From: Bacteroidota bacterium
GTDB lineage: Bacteria > Bacteroidota > Bacteroidia > Palsa-965
Reading direction: 5' to 3'
Length of the DNA stretch: 50,335 nucleotides
Assembly: GCA_006218065.1 (NCBI GenBank)
Contig: VBWE01000005.1
Location: 1-50,335 of the forward strand
Positions within the stretch are counted from its first letter, which is position 1. Each line of letters begins with the position of its first letter. Below the pieces are notes generated by a model. It worked only from the letters and a program-made list of their open reading frames with translations, had not been told where the DNA came from and searched no databases. Shown here in pieces: positions 8,126 through 17,787 of this stretch. The position numbers were made by a program, and so were the translations under genes.

Positions 8126-9916
8126 GTGGCCGAGGACAACGAAGGTGCATTTGCTTACAGCCTGAAAGTGGACGGTGAAGAACTGTACGCCGACGGCAAA
8201 ACCGTTGTGGTTTCGATCGACGTGCAGAAAATGTTCGACCGCATTCCTACAGCGCGCATCGTCATTCATGATGGTGATGCTGCTGCACAGGATTTTGTGC
8301 TTAGCGGTGCCGATACGTTCAAACCGGGCGCTGCGGTGGAACTGGGACTTGGTTTTGGTACGGAAACGAGCTGCGTATTCAAGGGATTTATCGCCTCGCA
8401 TTCCATCCGTATCCGCAATTCAGGATCGCCGTTCCTGGTTCTTGAAGCAAAAGATACCGCCGCTTTCATGACCTCGCAGTTGCGCAGCCGTTATTTCGAT
8501 GAGAAAGCCAAGGACAGCGACCTGTTCGATGAACTCATCAAGGAAAATGCGAAAGCGGTGAAAAGCAAATACAGCGATAAGCTGAAACTGGCCGCCGGAA
8601 CGATCGACGACACGACAGTGGAACACGACCAGATGGTACAGTTCAACAGTACAGACTGGGATTTCGTACTCCAGCGGGCACATGCCAATGGACTGCAGGT
8701 GATTGCGGACGACGGCACATTAAGCATCGCTGACAAAATAAAAACACCGGATACGGAGAACGAGCTGACGATCAAATACGGCGACAACCTTTTTGAAATG
8801 GACGGCGAAATCGATGCGACCGGTGTATATGAAAACGCAGAAATGCTGACCTGGCAAACGGAAGGCGAAGAACTTACCGAGGAACCCGCCGCCACTGGCG
8901 ACGTTACAGTTACCGGCAATACGCAGAACACGGCATCCGACCTGGCTGCGGCGCAGGGCAATGCAACCCGCACGATCCGTATCGGCGCCAATATCCCGGC
9001 GAATGAAGCGCAGGCATTTGCCAAATCCGTGGTACAGCGCTCTAAAATTTCCGGTTACAGGGGACGTATCCGGATTCTTGGCAATAACAAAATAAAACCC
9101 GGTACCAAAGTCAAACTGGAAGGACTCGGCACGAGCTTCAACGGCGAAACTGTGGCTACCGGCGTATCCCAGTGTTACAATGAAAAAGGCTGGTTCACCG
9201 ACCTGTTTTTCGGCATGGCGGGTCACCTGCCGGAACTGCAGAAACTGAAAAACACGGGCAAAGACAAAGCGATGGTTCCGCGCATGGGCGGATTGCATGT
9301 GGGACGCGTAACCAAAGTGAGCGCCGATCCGAACAGTGAATTCCGCGTGCAGGTTACCATGCCCATGATCGATAAAGAAAAAGACGGCGTATGGGCGCAT
9401 GTTGCAGCTCCGGACGCCGGGAAAGAACACGGCATTATTTTCATCCCGGATGTGGACGATTATGTTGTTGTAGGACATCTCGACGATGATCCGCGACACC
9501 CGATCGTGCTCGGCAGTTTCCATCATAAATCGCTGGAAGCGCCGCTCAAAGCCGCCGATGAAGACAATTACATAAAAGGTATTTATACCAAAAGCGGGAT
9601 CAAACTCACGTTTGATGACGAAAACGGGATAGTCGATCTGGTCACGCCGAAAGAACAGGAGATCAAGATCGACGACAAAGAAGGAAAGATCACCATTACG
9701 GATAAAAAGAAAAACGTGGTCGAGATGAGCGACAGCGGCGTAGCAGTAACCAGTAAAAAAGACATTACGCTGACGGCTGACGGAGATATCACGATCAAAG
9801 GGAAAAACGTAACGCTTGAAGCATCCGCGGCATTCAAAGCCAAAGGCACCAGCGGGGCGAACCTCGAAGCATCGGGAACCACGGTAGTTAAAGGAGCAAC
9901 AGTAAACATCAACTGA
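8126..9916 (+). CDS. eCIS central spike protein (VgrG/gp27-gp5-like, Pvc8)
   Basis: A 596-residue trimeric spike that punctures the target membrane. It starts at a GTG 11 bases after the previous stop. Residues about 1-370 form the gp27-like hub (F-V-L-Q-R-A-H-A-N-G-L-Q near 175-190). Residues about 388-475 are the gp5 OB-fold (V-G-R-V-T-K-V-S-A-D-P ... R-V-Q-V-T-M-P; H-L-D-D-D-P-R-H-P-I-V-L-G-S). Residues about 490-596 are a run of short beta repeats (G-I-V-D-L-V-T, K-I-T-I-T-D-K, D-I-T-L-T-A, D-I-T-I-K-G-K), the triple-stranded beta-helix needle. The PAAR gene follows 8 bases later and would sharpen the tip. The gp5 lysozyme domain is absent, as in other eCIS. Confidence 0.95.
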   Translation: MAEDNEGAFAYSLKVDGEELYADGKTVVVSIDVQKMFDRIPTARIVIHDGDAAAQDFVLSGADTFKPGAAVELGLGFGTETSCVFKGFIASHSIRIRNSGSPFLVLEAKDTAAFMTSQLRSRYFDEKAKDSDLFDELIKENAKAVKSKYSDKLKLAAGTIDDTTVEHDQMVQFNSTDWDFVLQRAHANGLQVIADDGTLSIADKIKTPDTENELTIKYGDNLFEMDGEIDATGVYENAEMLTWQTEGEELTEEPAATGDVTVTGNTQNTASDLAAAQGNATRTIRIGANIPANEAQAFAKSVVQRSKISGYRGRIRILGNNKIKPGTKVKLEGLGTSFNGETVATGVSQCYNEKGWFTDLFFGMAGHLPELQKLKNTGKDKAMVPRMGGLHVGRVTKVSADPNSEFRVQVTMPMIDKEKDGVWAHVAAPDAGKEHGIIFIPDVDDYVVVGHLDDDPRHPIVLGSFHHKSLEAPLKAADEDNYIKGIYTKSGIKLTFDDENGIVDLVTPKEQEIKIDDKEGKITITDKKKNVVEMSDSGVAVTSKKDITLTADGDITIKGKNVTLEASAAFKAKGTSGANLEASGTTVVKGATVNIN

Positions 9917-9924
9917 TAAACATT

Positions 9925-10215
9925 ATGGCTTCAGCCGCACGCATGGGAGATATGCATACCTGCCCGATGGTAACCGGGGTTGTTCCGCATGTCGGTGGCC
10001 CGGTGATGCCTCCGGGTTGTCCCACTGTACTGATCGGCGGACAACCTGCAGCACGCGTAGGCGATATGCTTGTATGCACGGGGCCGCCGGATAGCATTGT
10101 AAAAGGTTCGGCAACGGTGAATATCGGCGGAATGCCGGCTGCACGCATGGGCGACAGTACGGCGCACGGCGGAAGTATTGTACTGGGATGTCCCACCGTA
10201 AATATCGGCGGGTAA
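9925..10215 (+). CDS. PAAR-type spike tip protein (Pvc10-like)
   Basis: A 96-residue protein made of PAAR repeats: A-R-M-G-D-M-H-T-C, Q-P-A-A-R-V-G-D-M-L-V-C and M-P-A-A-R-M-G-D-S-T-A-H-G. The spaced His and Cys residues suit metal binding at the tip of the cone, as in other PAAR proteins. No toxin extension is present, so the tip is a plain one. It sits directly behind the spike gene and 13 bases before the gp25-like gene. Confidence 0.93.
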   Translation: MASAARMGDMHTCPMVTGVVPHVGGPVMPPGCPTVLIGGQPAARVGDMLVCTGPPDSIVKGSATVNIGGMPAARMGDSTAHGGSIVLGCPTVNIGG

Positions 10216-10228
10216 AAAAAATATAACT

Positions 10229-10657
10229 ATGGCCAACGAGGAAAAACTGAACGATTCATTTCTCGGTACCGGGTGGAGTTTTCCGCCGCAGTTTTCCGAT
10301 ATCTCGGGAGATGTTATACAGGTATCCGATCTCGAAGACATCCGCCAGAGCCTGGTGATCCTGCTTTCGACTTCGCTTGGCGAACGCATCATGCAACCCG
10401 CTTATGGCTGCAACCTGCGCGATTATATGTTCGAGTCGATGAATACCACGCTGATCACGTACCTGAAAAGCCTGATCTACGATGCTATCCTGTTTTATGA
10501 AGCGCGTATCACCGTAAATAAACTGGAGATCGACACATCTTCCTACCTCGAAGGAATACTGAATATCAGCATCGACTTCACGGTGAAGAGTTACAATTCC
10601 AGGTACAGCATCGTGTTCCCTTATTATATCAACGAAAGCAGTATTAAAACTGCCTGA
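10229..10657 (+). CDS. eCIS baseplate wedge protein, gp25/GPW family (Pvc9)
   Basis: A 142-residue gp25-like protein that links the sheath to the baseplate and starts sheath assembly. The family core is clear: L-G-T-G-W-S-F-P-P-Q-F near the N-terminus, then D-I-R-Q-S-L-V-I-L-L-S-T-S-L-G-E-R-I-M-Q and P-A-Y-G-C-N-L-R-D-Y-M-F-E. The conserved glutamate and arginine of the E-R-I/V-M motif are present. Length is normal. It lies immediately upstream of the large baseplate J-like gene. Confidence 0.93.
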   Translation: MANEEKLNDSFLGTGWSFPPQFSDISGDVIQVSDLEDIRQSLVILLSTSLGERIMQPAYGCNLRDYMFESMNTTLITYLKSLIYDAILFYEARITVNKLEIDTSSYLEGILNISIDFTVKSYNSRYSIVFPYYINESSIKTA

Positions 10658-10671
10658 GCAGCGCCAAGACA

Positions 10672-13600
10672 ATGAGCTATTACGACGGCAAAGAAATAGA
10701 CTGCAACTGCGAAACAGCGAACCCGCTGCAACGCGACGGTACCAGCCAGGCACAGCGCCTGCTGGATGCGCTCGAGCCTGCTTATATCGCCGTTGACGAG
10801 CGCAAGTTGGAAGACCTGATGCTGTTCGCATTGGAGTATGCCAAAAACCTGCGTTTTTTCGATGCCGATAATACGACCGCCGATGATAAAGACTGGCAGG
10901 TTTTTATCAGCCGCGATATTACCACGATCATTTCCCAGATCAGCCGGAAAAACCTGCAATCCGAGCGCGACGCATTCAACGTATTGCTGAACGATCTCGA
11001 AGACGCACCTACTTCGGCTAAACTCGGCGCATTGTGGAAACCTTGCCTTGACCTGCTGAAGGAACTCGATACCTGGTTCGGAAATTGTGACGAGCGTTTC
11101 GAACTGCAAAAAACGCTGCAGCTGTATTTCGATTCGGTATTCCTGCCCGGTTATACCCGGCTGCTGGGATACGAGCTGGGTTCGGCAGAAAAGCTGGACA
11201 ACGATTTACCACCGAACCTTACTTCGGTTTCGCTGGACAGTAAATGGAGCGAGGAACTTCCGCTCACTACAGACAAGATCACGAATATTTATACCGGGGA
11301 CAACGACGACGACCGCCTCCGTTCGGCTGCGCTTTATGTGAAAAATGTGTTCGAGCAGTTTTATAATTCACTGCTTTCCATTATCGCCAAAGCGCCTTCT
11401 TTCCTGGAACAATCGATCGAAGCGTACCCGTATCACAAAGCGCACACAGGCCTGTACATTGCGTTTTTGCAGGTTTTTGCTTACCTGCAGGAAAGCATGA
11501 ACGAGCTTACTGAGCGCCACCTCGAATATTACTTCGAAGATATCCTGCAGATCGAACCGCGAAGCGCACAACCCGACCAGGTGCACGTTATTTTCGAACT
11601 GGCCAAAAACGTCGCTTCGTATTACGAACTGGAATCAGGAACCGCGCTCAACGCCGGCAAAGACAGCAAAAAAGCGCCGATCCTTTTTAATACCGACGAT
11701 ACCATCGTCATCAACAAAGCGCAGGCCGTTCTTTTCAAAAACGTGCTTATCGAAACCGAAACGGACAGTGATGAGGAAGATTCCTACACTGCCGTTTACG
11801 CGTCGCCGCAGGCTGATTCTGCCGACGGCGAAGGGGAAGCGCTGAATGAAGAACTTCCGCAGTGGAATGCTTTCGGCGAAGCGCAGCACGGGATCAGCCC
11901 GGCAACCATGCCACAGGCCGCCATCGGGTTCGCATTTGCTTCGCCGCAACTCGTGCTGAACGAAGGCGAAAGGGAAATCACACTCGCTATTGATTTCACG
12001 GCAGCGGATACGGATTCGCAAACGCTGCTCGACGATATGCTGAACGAAGAGCTGAAAGATTATTTTTCCGTTTCGCTCACCGCCGCAAAAGTCTGGATGG
12101 CGCTCGAAGGCCCGCAGGTTATACTCACGAAAGCTTCAGGCACCTACACGCTCACGATCAGCGGCAATCTCGGGAGCGGCAGTCCCGCCACAGCACCTTA
12201 TAATGCAGAGAAACACGCCGAACTGGTCGACATTCCCGCCAGTTACCCGGTAGTTTATGTACAGTTGCTGCATAAAACCGTAACGGATAATACACCTGCG
12301 GAATCATTCGATTCCATGCTCTACCCTGCTTTCAAAAATGCGGTTGTCAGCGCGGCTTCGATCGAGACGACGGTCCAGGGTGTAAAAACTATTTTCGCGC
12401 AGGGCGGTCCGACGACCTTTGATCCTTCAAAACCTTTCGAAGCATTTGGCACAGCGCCGGCTTCAGGCTCTTCGCTTATCATCGGCAGCGAAGAAGTGTT
12501 CTATAAAGTACTCGACTCGCTTACACTGAATATCGAATGGGGCGATGTACCGGATACGACCGGCGCAGGAGCTTGTGATTTTGCTACTTATTATGCACCA
12601 TATCTGACCGTAGGCGCCATAACCGCAGTCCCGACCACGGCAGGTTTTGTAGCGCGTGTCGAATACCTGGATAAAGGCAGGTGGGTGAATAACTCCAACA
12701 GTTCTACGGATGAAAATTTCATCATCAACTATACTGATCTTACCGACGGTAGCACGTCAAGCGCCTCAGGTACCAATATTGGTCTGTTTAATACGGACGA
12801 TGCTGTCCACGGACAGGCCATAGAACTTACACGAACAGCGAACCAGCTTTTCCATCCATCCAGGTCAGATTCGTTTGATACGCTTGAACCTTACGGAACA
12901 AGTTCACAACGCGGCTTCATCCGCATTGTATTAGGTGCTAAAGATTTCCTGCATAGTAAGTATGCCGAAGCCCTGATGCGTGCGGCTTTGAAGACATCAA
13001 CGGAATCCACTCATCCCATCTACTCCGTTCCACCGCCTTATACGCCCAAAGTAAAAGCCATCAGTCTCAATTATTCCTCGAAGCAAACACTCGATACCGG
13101 CACCGACGAATTTTTCGTCATTCATCCTTTCGGCTACAAAAAAGAAGATGAAGTTACCGGCTCCGGTATTATTCCCCGGTTCGAAATCGAGAATGCGGAT
13201 GAAGGTACTTCGGAAGAACAGGAATCCATGTTCTTCATCGGCCTCGAGAATGCAGAACCGGGACTCAGCGTTTCCATGCTGGTGCAGGTGGTGGAAGACA
13301 GCGGGAATCCCGATGTAGAGCTCCCGGATATCAACTGGAGCTACCTGAGCGATAATACATGGCTGACACTGGATCAGTCGGAAGTGCTGAAGGATACCAC
13401 CAACGGTTTCATCACCAGCGGCATCATCAAACTCGCACTGCCCGAAGACGCGACCAGCGACAATACCATACTGCCTGCAGGCTATCACTGGTTCTCCGCA
13501 TCGACGAAAGAGAACAGTTCGGCGCTGTGCAAAGTACTGAGCATAAAAACGCAGGCCGTAAAAGCCACGTTCACCGATAACGGGAACGATCTCACCCGGC

Positions 13601-14394
13601 TTTCGGAACCGCTCGCGGCAAGCACCGTAAAAAAACTGGATACGCCGCTCGGCGAGATTAAAAAAGTATCGCAGCCTTACGCTTCGTTCGGCGGTCGCAC
13701 CAAAGAAGAAGGAAACGAATACTACCGCCGGGTAAGTGAACGCCTGCGCCACAAGCAGCGCGCCGTTACGATCTGGGACTACGAGCGGCTCGTACTTGAA
13801 AATTACCCGTCCATTTATAAAACGAAATGCATCAACCATACTGCGAATAAGCTGGAAGTGGAAGGCTGTTATACCGAGCTCGCTCCCGGGCATGTATGCA
13901 TCATCGTGGTTTCCAACCTGCGTAACCAGAACCAGGTAAACCCGCTGCAGCCGTCCACCAGTATCGGCACGCGTGAAGAAATCAAAACCTACCTGAAAAC
14001 AAAATGTTCTCGTTTTGTGCAGCTCGAAGTGATCAATCCCGATTACGAAGAGATCCAGGTGAACTTCGGCGTGAAATTCCTTCCCGAATTCGAAGCCGAC
14101 AAAGGATATTACCGGACGAAGCTGATTGACGACATCAAGAAATTTCTTTCACCCTGGGCTTTCGATGAAGGAGCCGATATTGTTTTCGGCGGAAAGATTC
14201 ACCGCTCGTACATTATCGATTTCGTGGAAGAACGGGATTACGTGGATTATGTGGACCAGTTCCTGCTTTACAAACTGAACCCGGATGGTTCGGATCCGGA
14301 ACCCGTGGAAGCCGTGGAAGCGTCCTCCGCCAAATCCATCCTCGTTTCTGCTGAAACGCATATACTCAACAATGTAAAAGAAGAGGATCTATAG
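10672..14394 (+). CDS. eCIS baseplate component, J-like (Pvc11/gp6-like)
   Basis: A 1240-residue protein expected to build the baseplate wedge ring with its neighbour. The N-terminus carries a Cys pair (D-C-N-C) and a helical region. The C-terminal third (about 1010-1200) has the baseplate J-like pattern: E-G-N-E-Y-Y-R-R-V-S-E-R-L-R-H-K, T-I-W-D-Y-E-R-L-V-L, Y-P-S-I-Y-K, V-I-V-V-S-N-L-type strand (I-I-V-V-S-N-L), and a terminal G-G-K-I-H-R-S-Y-I-I-D-F-V. The middle (about 330-1000) is a large beta-rich insertion, apparently partner- or surface-specific. The next gene starts 2 bases after the stop, so the pair is tightly coupled. Confidence 0.9.
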   Translation: MSYYDGKEIDCNCETANPLQRDGTSQAQRLLDALEPAYIAVDERKLEDLMLFALEYAKNLRFFDADNTTADDKDWQVFISRDITTIISQISRKNLQSERDAFNVLLNDLEDAPTSAKLGALWKPCLDLLKELDTWFGNCDERFELQKTLQLYFDSVFLPGYTRLLGYELGSAEKLDNDLPPNLTSVSLDSKWSEELPLTTDKITNIYTGDNDDDRLRSAALYVKNVFEQFYNSLLSIIAKAPSFLEQSIEAYPYHKAHTGLYIAFLQVFAYLQESMNELTERHLEYYFEDILQIEPRSAQPDQVHVIFELAKNVASYYELESGTALNAGKDSKKAPILFNTDDTIVINKAQAVLFKNVLIETETDSDEEDSYTAVYASPQADSADGEGEALNEELPQWNAFGEAQHGISPATMPQAAIGFAFASPQLVLNEGEREITLAIDFTAADTDSQTLLDDMLNEELKDYFSVSLTAAKVWMALEGPQVILTKASGTYTLTISGNLGSGSPATAPYNAEKHAELVDIPASYPVVYVQLLHKTVTDNTPAESFDSMLYPAFKNAVVSAASIETTVQGVKTIFAQGGPTTFDPSKPFEAFGTAPASGSSLIIGSEEVFYKVLDSLTLNIEWGDVPDTTGAGACDFATYYAPYLTVGAITAVPTTAGFVARVEYLDKGRWVNNSNSSTDENFIINYTDLTDGSTSSASGTNIGLFNTDDAVHGQAIELTRTANQLFHPSRSDSFDTLEPYGTSSQRGFIRIVLGAKDFLHSKYAEALMRAALKTSTESTHPIYSVPPPYTPKVKAISLNYSSKQTLDTGTDEFFVIHPFGYKKEDEVTGSGIIPRFEIENADEGTSEEQESMFFIGLENAEPGLSVSMLVQVVEDSGNPDVELPDINWSYLSDNTWLTLDQSEVLKDTTNGFITSGIIKLALPEDATSDNTILPAGYHWFSASTKENSSALCKVLSIKTQAVKATFTDNGNDLTRLSEPLAASTVKKLDTPLGEIKKVSQPYASFGGRTKEEGNEYYRRVSERLRHKQRAVTIWDYERLVLENYPSIYKTKCINHTANKLEVEGCYTELAPGHVCIIVVSNLRNQNQVNPLQPSTSIGTREEIKTYLKTKCSRFVQLEVINPDYEEIQVNFGVKFLPEFEADKGYYRTKLIDDIKKFLSPWAFDEGADIVFGGKIHRSYIIDFVEERDYVDYVDQFLLYKLNPDGSDPEPVEAVEASSAKSILVSAETHILNNVKEEDL

Positions 14395-14396
14395 TT

Positions 14397-17300
14397 ATGG
14401 CTGAAGATACACTCACCATACCGCAAACCCCGGAGCTGGCTTCGAGCGAGAACTATGATTTTCTCCGCTCCGAAGGCATCAGTTTCATTGCCGCGCTTTC
14501 GGGAAAGATCTGGACGGATTATAATATACACGATCCCGGCATTTCCAGCCTCGAACTGCTTTGCTACGCCGTAACCGATCTCGGCTACAGGACTTCGTTT
14601 TCTATGGAGGATCTGCTGGCTGACGAAGATCCCTCGGCAGCTACCGTCAACTTTTTTGCAGCAAAAGACATTCTGCCGGTGAACCCGGTAACGGAGAACG
14701 ATATCCGTAAACTGGTGATCGACGTGGAACTGGTAAAGAACGCCTGGATCACGACTGCCAAAGATTTCGAACAACCGGTTTATATCGACCGGGGCGCATG
14801 CACGCTCACGCTCAACGCGGCAAACGCCGAACGGATTGTCCCGATCAGCGGACTTTACAATGTACTGCTCGAGTTTGAAGATCCGCCGGACGGGAAAGAG
14901 GAGAGCGAGCTGAGCATGGATGAAAAGCAGTTGCGGAAAGACCGTGAAGATGAAATCATCGCCAACGTCCGTAAAACCCTGATGGCGCACCGTGCGCTAT
15001 GTGAAGACGTGCTTTCGGTGAACCGGGTGAGTCATTACGATATCGCCATCTGCGCAGATATCGAAGTGGAACAAAACGTAAACGTGGCCGAACTGCAGGC
15101 GCGTATTTACCAGTTCGCGATCGACTATTTTTCGCCCACGCTCCAGTTTTATACGCTGGCCGAAATGCTCGAAAAAGGCAAAACGACCGATGAAATTTTT
15201 GAAGGTCCGCTGCTTCAGCACGGTTTTATCGACGACGATGAACTGGAAAAAGCCACGCTGCGTTCGGAGCTGTACGTATCGGATATCATCAGCGCGATCA
15301 TGGACCTCGAAGGCGTGATCGCCGTACACGAAATAAAACTCATTCCTTACACCGGCGATATCCCGGGTGATCCGCTGGAGTGGAAAATGACCTTGCCCGT
15401 ATCGCATGCCGCACACCTTTCGCGTGCGAAATCGAAACTGCTTTTCTTCAAGAACGATCTTCCCTACATGGCGCACCCGGACGAAGTGAACCGCCAGCTT
15501 CGCCAGTTGCAGCAGACTTCCACGCGCGTGCGGTTGAAAAACCCGGACAACAACCTGGAGATCGCGGAAGGCACATACCGCAACCTGGCGGATTACCTGC
15601 CGGTGCAGAATGAATTCCCGTTGGTTTACGGTATCGGTCCGGCCGGGCTGCCGGGTAATGCGAGCGACAAACGTGTCGCGCAGGCCAAGCAACTCAAAGC
15701 CTATCTTACTTTTTTCGAGCAACTGCTCACCAATTACCTCGCCCAGCTGGCCAACGTGAAAAAACTGTTCTCGTTCGAAGCATCCGTAGAACAGAACGAA
15801 GACGAAACCTACAGCCGCACCGGGAAAACGTATTTCGTGCAGCAGTTGAAAGAGATCGGGATGTTCAACGACGGAGATATTCTCCTGGAATATTTCATGG
15901 ACAGCGATCCCGAATCAAGAGCGTTATTAGGCAATAAACTGATCGACAGTTACTGGAAAGAGTATCTCGATTCGCCCGAAGGGATAGCTGCACTGGCCGG
16001 TGTGGATGCGGAAACCGACAATTCAGTTAAGAAGACACTGGCACAATCGCTCATCAGCGATATCGGAACGTATTATGAAAACAAGGTGCAGGCGATCACC
16101 GAAACAGATGCCGTTTTCGCCGACCGCCGCAACCGCGTACTCGATCACCTGATGGCGCGTTTCTGTGAAGAGCTAACGGAATACAGCCTGCTGCTTTTCG
16201 CCGAACTCGGAAAAGAAGCCGGGCAACTGAAACTGATCGCGGATAAGGAAACGCTGCTCCGGGAATATCCTGAAATAAGCCGCGACCGGAACAGGGCTTT
16301 CGATTACAAACCGTCGAACCCGTTCAAGCCGGAAAGATTCACCGCCGATCCCGGTACCTGGGGCACTTACAATACGGCCGGCCTGAAACAACGGATCGTG
16401 CGCCTGCTCGGGATGGACGAATACGTTCGCCGCACGCTGGCCCCGAAAGAAATCCAGATGAAAAGCCGGATCGATGTTTCCGATCCGCTCGACCCGAAAA
16501 AAATGTGGTGGATCGAAATCGGCGATGCCAGAACACCTGATCCCGACGATTACTTGCTGATCTCACCGGAAAATGAAGAACGCAGCTGTATCGAAGATCT
16601 GCTGCACTACATGCTGCAGCATGCCGACCAGTCAAAATATTACAGCAAAAGCGGAAGCGGTCCTTACCAGTTTCACCTGCTGAACGATTGCACGCCGGCC
16701 GAAATAATTTCTTCTTCGCCTGAATATACCCTGGAAGCTGATCGCGATGCGGCGCTGGCGGAAACGATCAGGCTGTTCCGCGAGGATTGCGACAATGAAA
16801 ATTTCCACCTCGTTGAGCATATCCTGCTCCGCCCGCGAACCAATATCGATAAACTGCTACCGGCCTGCATCCGTTGTGAACTTGCCGAAGACGAAACAGT
16901 TCCTGCGCTGATTCTTCCCGAATACAGTTTCACCATGTACAAGATCGGCTCCGCTGAAGAGCTGGCCGAAGAAGCAGAAGCCGGAGGACCTTACGAAGAA
17001 GACGACAGTGATGACGATAGCGGAAGCACATCGCGGTGGCGATTCGTGCTGAGCAACAACTCGAACGGGCTGGCATACCGCAGCGAAGATTACAGCAGTA
17101 TCAATGCCTGCACGCATGGCATAGATGCAACGCGACGTTACGGCACATACGACATTTCATACGAAAGGGATAAGAATGGGGAAGCGGTACTCGACATGAG
17201 CAAACCGATCAGCATTTTTTCCGATTCGTTCGACGCGAATATCCGCGAGCTTCTTGTGCAGGGTTCGGAAATTTATGACGACGAAAAAGAAATGCGCACG

Positions 17301-17750
17301 GAAATTGACGCTTTGCAGAATTTCCTGAAGTTCAACGGCGACATTATACCGGGGGAATACGATACGGCGCCTTTCATTTGTTCGGGCGATGAAGATCCTT
17401 ACTCTTTCCGCATTTCCGTGGTGCTGCCGGCATGGCCTACCCGCTTCCGCAGCCTTAACTTCAGGAAGTATGTTGAAAAAGTCATCCGCCGCGAAACGCC
17501 CGCGCATATTTACGTGCGCATCTGCTGGATCGGCTTCGAGCAGATGCAGGCATTCGAAACCGCCTACGAAGCATGGGTAAAAACGATGTCGATCAACAGC
17601 GTACCCAATCCGAATGTTACAGCCGCTTTTATCGACGAACTGTTCAACCTGAATAATATTTATCCGACTGCAATGCTGCACGACTGCGAAACTGTTTCCG
17701 CCGAGGATTCGCAAATTATTCTCGGGCAAACAACGCTCGGCTCTTTGTAA
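14397..17750 (+). CDS. Large eCIS baseplate protein (Pvc12/Afp12-like)
   Basis: A 1117-residue partner of the J-like protein in the wedge ring. The N-terminal motif W-T-D-Y-N-I-H-D-P-G-I-S-S-L-E-L-L-C-Y with T-D-L-G-Y-R-T is typical of Pvc12-type proteins and shared with baseplate J families. A central block L-K-A-Y-L-T-F-F-E-Q-L-L-T-N-Y-L-A-Q-L near residue 430 is also characteristic. A further block, F-H-L-V-E-H-I-L-L-R-P-R near residue 800, is a common feature of these proteins, and the C-terminal part has the P-A-H-I-Y-V-R-I-C-W segment. No frame disruption was seen. A 37-base gap precedes the next gene. Confidence 0.9.
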   Translation: MAEDTLTIPQTPELASSENYDFLRSEGISFIAALSGKIWTDYNIHDPGISSLELLCYAVTDLGYRTSFSMEDLLADEDPSAATVNFFAAKDILPVNPVTENDIRKLVIDVELVKNAWITTAKDFEQPVYIDRGACTLTLNAANAERIVPISGLYNVLLEFEDPPDGKEESELSMDEKQLRKDREDEIIANVRKTLMAHRALCEDVLSVNRVSHYDIAICADIEVEQNVNVAELQARIYQFAIDYFSPTLQFYTLAEMLEKGKTTDEIFEGPLLQHGFIDDDELEKATLRSELYVSDIISAIMDLEGVIAVHEIKLIPYTGDIPGDPLEWKMTLPVSHAAHLSRAKSKLLFFKNDLPYMAHPDEVNRQLRQLQQTSTRVRLKNPDNNLEIAEGTYRNLADYLPVQNEFPLVYGIGPAGLPGNASDKRVAQAKQLKAYLTFFEQLLTNYLAQLANVKKLFSFEASVEQNEDETYSRTGKTYFVQQLKEIGMFNDGDILLEYFMDSDPESRALLGNKLIDSYWKEYLDSPEGIAALAGVDAETDNSVKKTLAQSLISDIGTYYENKVQAITETDAVFADRRNRVLDHLMARFCEELTEYSLLLFAELGKEAGQLKLIADKETLLREYPEISRDRNRAFDYKPSNPFKPERFTADPGTWGTYNTAGLKQRIVRLLGMDEYVRRTLAPKEIQMKSRIDVSDPLDPKKMWWIEIGDARTPDPDDYLLISPENEERSCIEDLLHYMLQHADQSKYYSKSGSGPYQFHLLNDCTPAEIISSSPEYTLEADRDAALAETIRLFREDCDNENFHLVEHILLRPRTNIDKLLPACIRCELAEDETVPALILPEYSFTMYKIGSAEELAEEAEAGGPYEEDDSDDDSGSTSRWRFVLSNNSNGLAYRSEDYSSINACTHGIDATRRYGTYDISYERDKNGEAVLDMSKPISIFSDSFDANIRELLVQGSEIYDDEKEMRTEIDALQNFLKFNGDIIPGEYDTAPFICSGDEDPYSFRISVVLPAWPTRFRSLNFRKYVEKVIRRETPAHIYVRICWIGFEQMQAFETAYEAWVKTMSINSVPNPNVTAAFIDELFNLNNIYPTAMLHDCETVSAEDSQIILGQTTLGSL

Positions 17751-17787
17751 AAAAAATAGTTAATACTAACCGATAGTACTGTTGCTC